A stretch of DNA of 64,000 nucleotides from Cliona cf. orientalis (taxonomy: Eukaryota; Porifera; Demospongiae; Clionaida; Clionaidae): the NCBI GenBank assembly GCA_963930775.1, contig OZ005692.1, forward strand, positions 6,186,135 through 6,250,134. The letters run 5' to 3'. Below, piece after piece: positions 26,301-35,900 of this stretch. The notes under the pieces are model-generated. The model did no database searches. It was not told the origin of the DNA and worked only from the letters and a program-made list of their open reading frames with translations. The translations under genes were made by a program, and so were the position numbers. Every line of letters starts with the position of its first letter. The stretch's first letter is position 1.

Positions 26301-29300
26301 TGTCTCTTCAACTTGTGAACTGGCTGTTATGCTCTGGTTCATGCTAGTCTCGATCTCGTCCCCAAACCCCACCCTTTTGCACGCGCCGCGCCCCTGACCA
26401 TAGTCACATGATTTCACCATGGCAACACATTCCGAGCATGCGCATTGTATGACAAATGGCGTATCAGACACACCCATTAGTTAATGCGCTGTACACACCC
26501 ACCATTACGTATAACTGTCGAGATAACGCCAAACTAACGTACCATGGACCTGCGCGCTACAAAATAGAGTGGATTTATACGAGAACTAAGGCGAGTGGTC
26601 CAGACAGTCAGCCCTGATAATGAAAAAGAAAGAAAGAAAGAAAGAAGAAAGAATGAGAAATGGGCTATTTTTCAAATATCTGGTTCTGGCATGTACAATT
26701 GTTTTGATGAATGATCTTGGTCTTGCTAGATGCACAATTTGCTGGAGATTCTGATTTTCATACTTAGAAATTTCACAAAATTACCTATTTTGAGATATTT
26801 GGGTATTTGTAATGTATTACATGTACGGCATATCCAGGCCATCCCTACTTATAGAGTCTACCGACTCTATGATATACAAGTATAAAAACAATTGAATAAA
26901 ATTGAAGGATGAAGTAGGGATGGCAATGCCAAAAAGTACACGAACAAGATTTTTAGGGATAAGAGATAATCACAACCACTATACATCCCTACGCTTGCTT
27001 TTCTACAGACGTATTGATGTCGACTTATTCAAGGCATGCTATACTTGGAGTGTTCTTGATTTAGCTACATGTGGGAGAAAGTTATTTTCTCCCTAGGTCT
27101 GTCAGTCATTTTTTATTATTTATGATCCCCATACATGCTACTCAAAAAGGCAAGCGTAGGGATGTATAGTGGTTGTGATTATCTCTTATCCCTAAAAATC
27201 TTGTTCGTGTACTTTTTGGCATTGCCATCCCTACTTCATCCTTCAATTTTATTCAATTGTTTTTATACTTGTTTCTATTCTTTTTTTTATATTGCATGAG
27301 TGCAACTATATACAGGAAGTATAGATGGGAGGTGCCAAAGTTCGCGTAGCCACGCCTTTCGTTAACTCGCCTAGGCGATAAAGCTATTTCAGGCGGCCAA
27401 GTAGCGATGAGACTCTAGTACTAATTATAGTATAGCTATTATCGACTATTTTTGTCACTACTAAGCTGACTGTTATGCCGACTGCCGAGGGCCGTGCCGC
27501 GCCCGTACCGTTGAGGCCGCGAGTCTCCAGCGCAGTACTAGCGCTGCACGAGTTAGCCTCTAGCTAGCTAGGTTCGCTTTATCGCGCTCGCGCTCGCACT
27601 GGCCTAGCTTGCGTGGGAGAGCCTGGCGCTTAGCTATGGCTAGGCTAAGCTAAGTTTGTTCGAGGCGCGGCGCTAGCTGACTAGTAGCGCCGCGCGCGCG
27701 CTAGCGGCGGTGGAGCGCGCCGCTGACTACAGTCACATGACTTCACCATGGCAACATATTATGAGCATGCGCATTACTATGACAAAATGGCGTATCAGAC
27801 ACACCCTTTTCGTTAGCGCTGTACACACCCACCATTACGTAACTGTAGAGATAACGCAAAACGAGCGTGTCAAGGACCTGCGCGCTACAAAATGGAGTGG
27901 ATTTATGTTCAAACTAAGATGAGCGATCAAGGCAGTGTGGAGTTAGCCCTGATAATGAAAAAGAAAGAAAGAAAGAAGAAAGATTGACAAATGGCCTATT
28001 TTTTGAACGTCTGGTTCTGGCATATACAATTGTTTTGATAAATGATCTTGGTCTCAATAGATAGATAATCAAGGGGTGGTCTCTCCTATACCCAGTGTGG
28101 TCAGATCTGCGACCGGGGTCACGGGGTAGTCACTGGGTCACCGAGGTTTTTCATAAGTGGTCACCAGGTCACGGCGCTAAAATTGCTATTCCGCAGTCAC
28201 AGAGCACAAACATGGACGAGGTTGTCAGACATGTCAAATACTAGCTAAATAATACGTAGGTACATATTCAGAGATGATATACTCGCCCTTTAAACTTTCC
28301 ATATCCACATGACATGTTCTGGTTCGACGTTCTACAGCTAGCTAGCTACGTTACTAATATCATTTAATAATTATGTTCACGTGAGCACGTGCGGCCCGCG
28401 CGGCTACTACTATACTATACTATGCTATACTATAGCTAGCTAGTGCTAATAGCCGACGATTTTAAGCGTGGTCACTATATAGGTCTTTTAAGCACGGTCA
28501 CGAGGTCACAGCCGAATTTTGGCGGTCACAAATTGTGACCCCGGTCGCAGATCTAACCACAGTGGGTATAGGAGAGACCACCCCTTGATAATTTGCTGGA
28601 GATTCTGATTTTGACACTTAGAAATTTCATAAAGTTAGATATTTGTGTATTTGTAATGTATTATGTATATGGAGTGTCCGGGCCATCCCTACTTATAGAG
28701 TCTACCGACTCTATGATATATATACAAGTATAAAAAATAATTGAATAAAATTTAAGGATGAAGTAGGGATGGCAATGCCAAAAAGTATAGCTACAAACAA
28801 GATTTGTAGGGATAAGAGATAATCACAACCACTATACATCCCTACGCTTGCTTTTCTCGATTATTACAGACCTATTGATGTTGACTTGTTCAAGGCATGC
28901 TATCCTTGGAGCGTTCTTGACTTGCATGTGGAAGAAATTCATGTTCTCCCTGTCAGTCAGTTTTTAATATTTATGATTCCCATGCTACTCAAAAAGCAAG
29001 CGTAGGGATGTATAGTGGTTGTGATTATCTCTTATCCCTACAAATCTTGTTTGTATACTTTTTGGCATTGCCATCCCTACTTCATCCTTAAATTATTTTT
29101 TATACTTGTTTCTGCTCTTTTTTTTTATTGATAAAGCATAGATGCCAAAGAAGGCTGTTTCAAGCGGCCAAGTAGCTATGAGACTCTAGTAGCTACAGTA
29201 TCATTCATTTTATCGTCCATCTGTCACTGCTGAGCTGACTGTTATGCCGACTGCTGAGGACCGTGCCGCTCCCGTACGTTGAGGCCTCGACTCTCCATAT

Positions 29301-32300
29301 CCCAGCGTCTAGCTAGATTCGCTCGAGGGTTCGCCATATCGTGCTCACACTGGCCTAGCTAGCTCGCGCGGAAGAGCCTGGCTAAGCTATGCATGGACCT
29401 GCGCGCTACAAAATGGAGTGGATTTATACTCAAACTAAGATGAGAGGTCAAGGCAGTCTTGAGTTAGCCCTGGTAATGTTACAAACTAATTACACACTAA
29501 TTATTACACACTAATTACACACCAAGTTACACACTAATTACACACTAAGAAGTAGAAAAAAAAAAAAAAGATTTTAATTACTGGGACTCTGGGGAGCGGT
29601 TGGGACTGTAAATTTTATATGGGCACGCAGAATGGCTCAAATTACGAACTTTGATCGAGAGATTTTTTTGATTCACGCCCTAGAATTAAAGTTATGGCTC
29701 TTTGAAGTTTGTATAGGAAGCCATTCACTTGCAATGTTTGCCAAAAAAATTTTATGGGCACGCGCGATAAATTTTACGGGCGCGCGGGGTACGTTGACGA
29801 CCCTTTACCAAACATTGTTCATATTGCTGTTTGGGTGCCTAGCGCCTGCTTGCATTGTATGGCTCTATTATGCATCCAGCTCGACTGTGTGGTGGTTTTC
29901 GGACCATTTTTTTCTGCTTAGTGTGTGGTCCCCTTGAAAAAGAAAGAAAGAAAGAAAGAAAGATTGACAAATGGCCTATTGTTTGAACATCTGGTTCTAG
30001 CATGTACAATTGTTTTGATGAATGATCTTGGTCTTGTTAGATGCACAATTTGCTGGAGATTCTGATTTTGACACTTAGAAATTTCACAAGGTTACCTGTT
30101 TTGAGATATTTGGGTATTTGTAATGTATTATGTATATGGAGTGTCCGGGCCATCCCTACTTAGGCCACTCCAATGAGATTCATTGTTTCTCATCACCCGC
30201 CCGCCTGCTTTTTTTGAGCCACACTTCTAAACTCATTATTCATTATTTTGGTGCCAGTTCGTTCTACTATTGATTTCGAGCACTATCATCCACAGTTACT
30301 AGACGACCATTACCTACAATGCTATTCTCGAGCATGTGCAGTAGCAACTTTCCATACTTGGGTTCTTAATGCGCATGCTCGAGAATAAAATTGTAGGTAG
30401 TGGTCGTCAGATTACTGTCCAAATCTGATAATGAATAATGATAATGACCGCCCGCCCGCATCCTCCAGGAGATACTGAAGTGATGAGAAACAAGGAATTT
30501 CATTGGAGTGGCCTTATAGAGTCTACCGACTCTATGATATGTATGTGTGTACTGCTCTGTCATTCTACAATATACACCTCAGTGTACAATTTCTGTTTGT
30601 GTTTACAGCTCTTCATCTACCGTTCGTATGGAGACACATCTAGAGTTGCATCAGGAGGTACATTCACTAGTAGACGTATTTGTATGAAATCCCTATGAAA
30701 TTCACATGAATAATTTCATGTTCATATCATGTCATTTTCATGACCATCAACCCTAGGAAACGTTAACATTTCATGGGGTCACTTACTCATGAATATACCA
30801 TGAACATACTAGGATTTTACCATGAAACATAGACCAATGAAATACCTATGAAATTTTTGACTTACCAAAAGCCATGAAAACCCCATGAAATTCCAACCTA
30901 TGAAACCATGGGTAATTTGATGGGGTTTTCATAGCATATTTACCAATGAAATGCTAGGATTTTCATGCAGTCTTCATGGTATATATATTGTCATGCTATG
31001 AAATTTTGCTATTAGTAATACTACGAATATAGTTTAGTTAATTAACAGACAAGTTAATGCTGGTAAGTCACTGTTACCTTTGCTTTTTAGGTGAACTTGC
31101 TATAATATTATAGCTCTACAGCAGGCACCAAACGGACTCAACCTGTCTGAATTGGTTGCGTAGTTCGTGGTTGCGTGTTCAACCACAGGTACTTGGATAT
31201 AGGTGCCTCAAGTAGGCTATCTTTCTTGTATCCATGGATACAAGGCACAAGTATGGGATAATGTGGCTGATACCAAGAATAAATGCTCAGATAAAATGTA
31301 GACCGTATTATCTCCCAAACCACATGTCCCGTCAGTACAGTGTGATACGGCACAAACTTTAACCCACACTCCTCACTGCAGCTGACCAATAGCACCTGCC
31401 ACTAAGCTAGCATAATGGCGACTGGTTTAAATGTCGAATCTACCACCAGACTATTGATAGGCAAGATATTATAGTATAAGAACCAATTAAGCTTGGTGTC
31501 AAGCTTCAAGCTATGAATTTTATAGGTACACGTATCTTTGAGAAATAAACACCTCCTCCAGACCAATTGAATCACAATAATATTATGTTACAGCTATGAT
31601 CAAAATTAATACATACTGATACAGGAGTTTAAATAGGTTATTGACTGGACAACCCAATACTCACTAATAGGCTTGCTCACAACCAACTCTTAGACCTAAT
31701 AATTACTGCTTCCACATTGCATGCTAATTCTTACAAGGAAATTCCCTTAGCATCTGAAAACTTGGAGTTTCTTCTTTCTTTCTAACAGCTGTTCAGTAGT
31801 GCACTTTAGATAGGGATGTCCAGATAGATGGTTCACCACACAGCCAACTAAGCTAAGAGAGCTAGGCTCTAACAACTTGGTCTAGCTGTTCTACTGAACT
31901 GCCATCTTAAACAAACTATTGTGAGCTAGGATTTAAAATAGAAGCAGCTGCCACTGCACCCATGTCACATGCGATGCATGTGCACAGTCGTCTCCATGAA
32001 AATCCCATGAAATCTTTATCATAGGTTCGTTAAGACCTATGACTTTTGTTTTCATGGATATTTCTTATCCCATGAAAATTATTTCATGGCATTTTCATAT
32101 CCTATATAATCCCATGAAATTAATTTCATAGCTTTTGTACTATTTCATAGGTTTGTTGAAACCTATGATTTCTATTTTCATAGGTTTTTGGTAAAATTAT
32201 AGGTATTTCATATCCCATGAAATTATTTCATGGGATTTTCATGTCCCATGAATATCCTAGGATTTGGCTATGACGCGAGTTTCATGGTATCATTTTATGA

Positions 32301-32956
32301 GTTCATAGGGTTTTCCTATACCTTTCATGAACATTTCATGAGAATACTGTCTAGTAGTGATTGTACACTTACTGTATAGTGGGAAACTTTCAAGGAGATA
32401 CCTTCACGAATTTCACAATTTTATAGCCACCCATGAAAGTTTTCTCCACAAAATTTTAGGCATATATCACACCCATTATTTACATGTGTACAGTCAGTTT
32501 AGCATTCCGCGAAGTTTTCTCCACAAAATGCTCCTTCTTACCAATCTGCGATAGTTTTCTCCCTCGAAAGTTTCCTGCTATTGTTAGTATTTACATGTAA
32601 TTACTGCATGTGTGCTTTATTTCCTATTGCAGTGCTTATTGTATTTTGTGGCTTGTTCATCAATGGACCATATGCACTTATCACCACTGCTGTGTCAAAT
32701 GATCTGGTTAGGAACTGTACTCATGCACACATATGCACTGCTTCAAAATTTGGCACAAAAATAGCAATTGTGCTGCATTATTAAGTTTTTGCCTATAGTT
32801 TCATAGCCTCCCTCATGCACTGATATCTGCCTTATTGTACACATACAAATTTGGCAAAAATAATTGTGCTGCATAAGTTTTGCCTTGATTGTTTATCAGC
32901 AAAAAATCAATGAAACTTCAATGTTTATAGAAGGTACATGTGCATAGGCATTGGAA

Positions 32957-32990
<34 letters not shown>

Positions 32991-35900
32991 TGGCCCATGG
33001 CCCTCTCCCCCCCCCCACCCCCCCCCCCCCAACTTCTTTTTCAGGCTGACACACAACTCTTGCCTTGGGCTAAGCAAAAAAATAGTGAACTTAATAGCTT
33101 ATCAATTTTACCAGTCCTCTGTCAGATCTGAGTCAAAACCATATTAATTTTTTTGCTGCTCTCCTTGAAATCGACTGTTTTTGCCTGTTGTCCTTCATAT
33201 TCGCCATCAGTTTCACAAACGCGTTACCGTTAATTAGTGGGCATGGCTTAAAATTTTGTGTGCGCGCTTTGCACACGGACTGTACTACATCTTGGCCCCC
33301 TCACATTCAAGATGCTTCTGGTGCCTATGAGTTAGTATACTTCGCAAAAGGTGTGTAACATAATTGAGGTGCCAATTTTTTTAGAAAAAACTTGTAGTTA
33401 CATGTGTACATAATATCAAGGGCTTATAAACCCCAAAGGAGAAGAGGACATGTACAGAGTTGCCAGGGTATACGGATTTATCCAGAATCTACTGATTTTT
33501 GATCAACAGATGAGGTTTACTATGGGAGATAAGAAGAAATGCACACTTTTTCTGTGATTTCTGGATTTTTGGAGGAACCAACCTGGCAACACTGCATGTA
33601 ACTGCCATACTGTCCTGTATACCTAGCAAAATTCACTGGTTTAATAACAGCTGCTCTCTGGACTTCACTATGTGCCTACTTACAAAGGTGTGGAACATCA
33701 AACTGTCAGATAATTTATGTGCCAAGTTTAAAAAATATATATATACATGTATATAGCTACAGATTATCAAGGGCTTATGGTTTATTGTACTTAATATCAT
33801 GACTTAGCCTTGTATCCTAGGTAACAGCCATGGTATAACTCCCATATACCCCAGCCTTCAGGCATTATAACTCCCTACCCCTGACAATAGTCCAATAACA
33901 CAGTTGCACTGGCATACCAAGTTTGTGTTGTAGCTACTAGGTTTTCAGTAGCTCCCACACATAATACAATCACTAAGAGGGTTCCAGCTTGATAGACTAT
34001 TAAGATTGTCATTATGATAGAATCTAGCTACCTGCTACTCCAACTCAAATACGAAAAAGTAAACAGTCTGCTGATTACACTAACCAATCATGGTCAAGAT
34101 ATTAAACAGATAAACTATGTTTGCCCAGGATACACAGTTCATAATATACCACCTTCGCTCTCGGGCTACGCCCTCGAGCTCAGGGTGGTATATGAACAGT
34201 ATATCCTGGGCAACCATAGTTTATCTATCATATACAACGAAAAACATTTTTCAGACGATCAATTTTCTTATATAGTCCGTGTCCTAACCTGGAGGGCATA
34301 AAAGATGCGCTCTCCTACAAGTTTAGAAGACTCATATTTGGTCGGAATTGTTGTGCTGTATGCACAAACAAGGTTGCCAGGGCCTAGGGGCCATAGAGGT
34401 GCATCATTCTCGAGCTCAAGCGAGCAGCGCAAGCGCCGTGTGTTTCGACAGGCCTGCTCGGCAGGCCTCCAAGCCTCGAGCGAAGCGAGACGTGATGTCT
34501 GCTCTTTATCATAGTCTGGTGGTAGATTCGACGTTTGAGCGGAGTGAGAACGTCGCCATTACACAGTGAGTTTGAGCAGCTGCTCTTGGCCTGCAGTGAG
34601 GAGTGTGGTCTACACCATAATGGCAAAGTTCGATGCTGCTTTCATCTGTGCATGCGCACTGTACTAAGTTTACTGTCTCTCTCAGAGATCCACCCCACCT
34701 TCCCTGACGTGACAACCCCAGAGACAGTACTGTATACTTATGATGTTGTTTGTATTGGTGCATCTGAGTGTATTATTATCTCTGTATTTGTTGTTGTAAG
34801 TTCGTGCCCATTTGGGCTTATCGAATGAACTTTGACTTTGACTTTGACTGGCACTCGATTGTACATACCGTATAGCCGGAAATATTGGCGGGCATTAAAT
34901 TTGGCGGTTGAGCCCAAATTGCTATTGCAAGACTATTAGCGGATTTAAATTTGGCGGTTCGGTACAGGATCGCCATACGTATATATGCGAGTAGGAAATT
35001 TTGGCGGATTTTAATTTGGCGGTTGTAATATAGACCGCCAAATTTAATTCCCCGCCAAATTTTCCAGCTATACGGTAGCATGCATGCTGTAACGTTAGTA
35101 GTGTTCAGTCACATTATCCCATGATTGTGACATCAAACATACTTGTAGACCCCAAATATGTTATAGTTAATACACCCCTACTAGTGCTGTATGGAATATA
35201 ATGCACGAGTGCAGTAACCACATACAGCACGAGGGCGAAGCCCGAGGGCTGTATGTGGTTATGCACGAGTGCATTATTCCATACAGCACTAGTAGGGGTG
35301 TGTTAACTGGTTTGTATCCCCGCTGTTGTAATAGCACTACAAGTGTGGTGTCTGAGTCTGACCACTGGGCCAGGTACCAGTAGTAGTCAGCTGTACCACA
35401 GGGCAATATCATGATATTGCCCTAGCCACAGGGCAATATCCAGTATATTGCCCTGGCGGTAGCTTTGATCTACGTCATAGGTGGGATACAATATTATATA
35501 TGTACATTTATTGGCCATCGCCTAGCAACCAAAGTTTTTATAGATAAATTGCCGGCTATCAGAGGGGTGTGGGTGATCATAGGGTAGGCTAATGATGAGA
35601 GGGGGGTCATGGGCCAATAAGACAGTTACAAGACCTTAATTGGGGTGCATTCGACCATGCATCTCATGCACCCCAATTAAGGTCTTGTAACTATAACGTA
35701 CATTATGTGTATATAATCATAGATAATAGATTACATTATGTAGTCTACTACTGGGGTGAACCTCACTCAGCCCAATAAACAGTTACTACAGATTCAGTGT
35801 CTAGAATTATAATTGAGTACCATTTGATTGTATGACAAGCCCAACAAATTCTGCACTGGGATACCGTATAGCAGGAAATTTTCAAGGGAGAAAACTTTCG

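Larger units (their letters stand above)
25695..30525. repeat. three tandem composite units in an SLC37 intron
   Basis: Each unit begins with TACTTATAGAGTCTAC-GACTC (25718, 26846, 28688; a fourth start at 30514). Then come an inverted pair of AAGGATGAAGTAGGGATGGC, a CG-rich middle with GCGTATCAGACAC or GCGCGCTACAAAATGGAGT, an AAGAAAGAAAGAAAG run, and GATGAATGATCTTGGTCT with GGAGATTCTGATTTT. Approximate borders are 25695-26815, 26816-28660 and 28661-30525. Differences in length come from nested insertions at 28070-28587 and 30163-30513. One further copy is at 8680-10330. Confidence 0.85.

Noticed and set aside
32938..33147. Gly/Pro-rich ORFs
   Set aside because: Produced by the poly-G and poly-C tracts.
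34014..34301. 95-codon plus-strand ORF
   Set aside because: Runs through a snap-back palindrome; translation reflects the inverted repeat.
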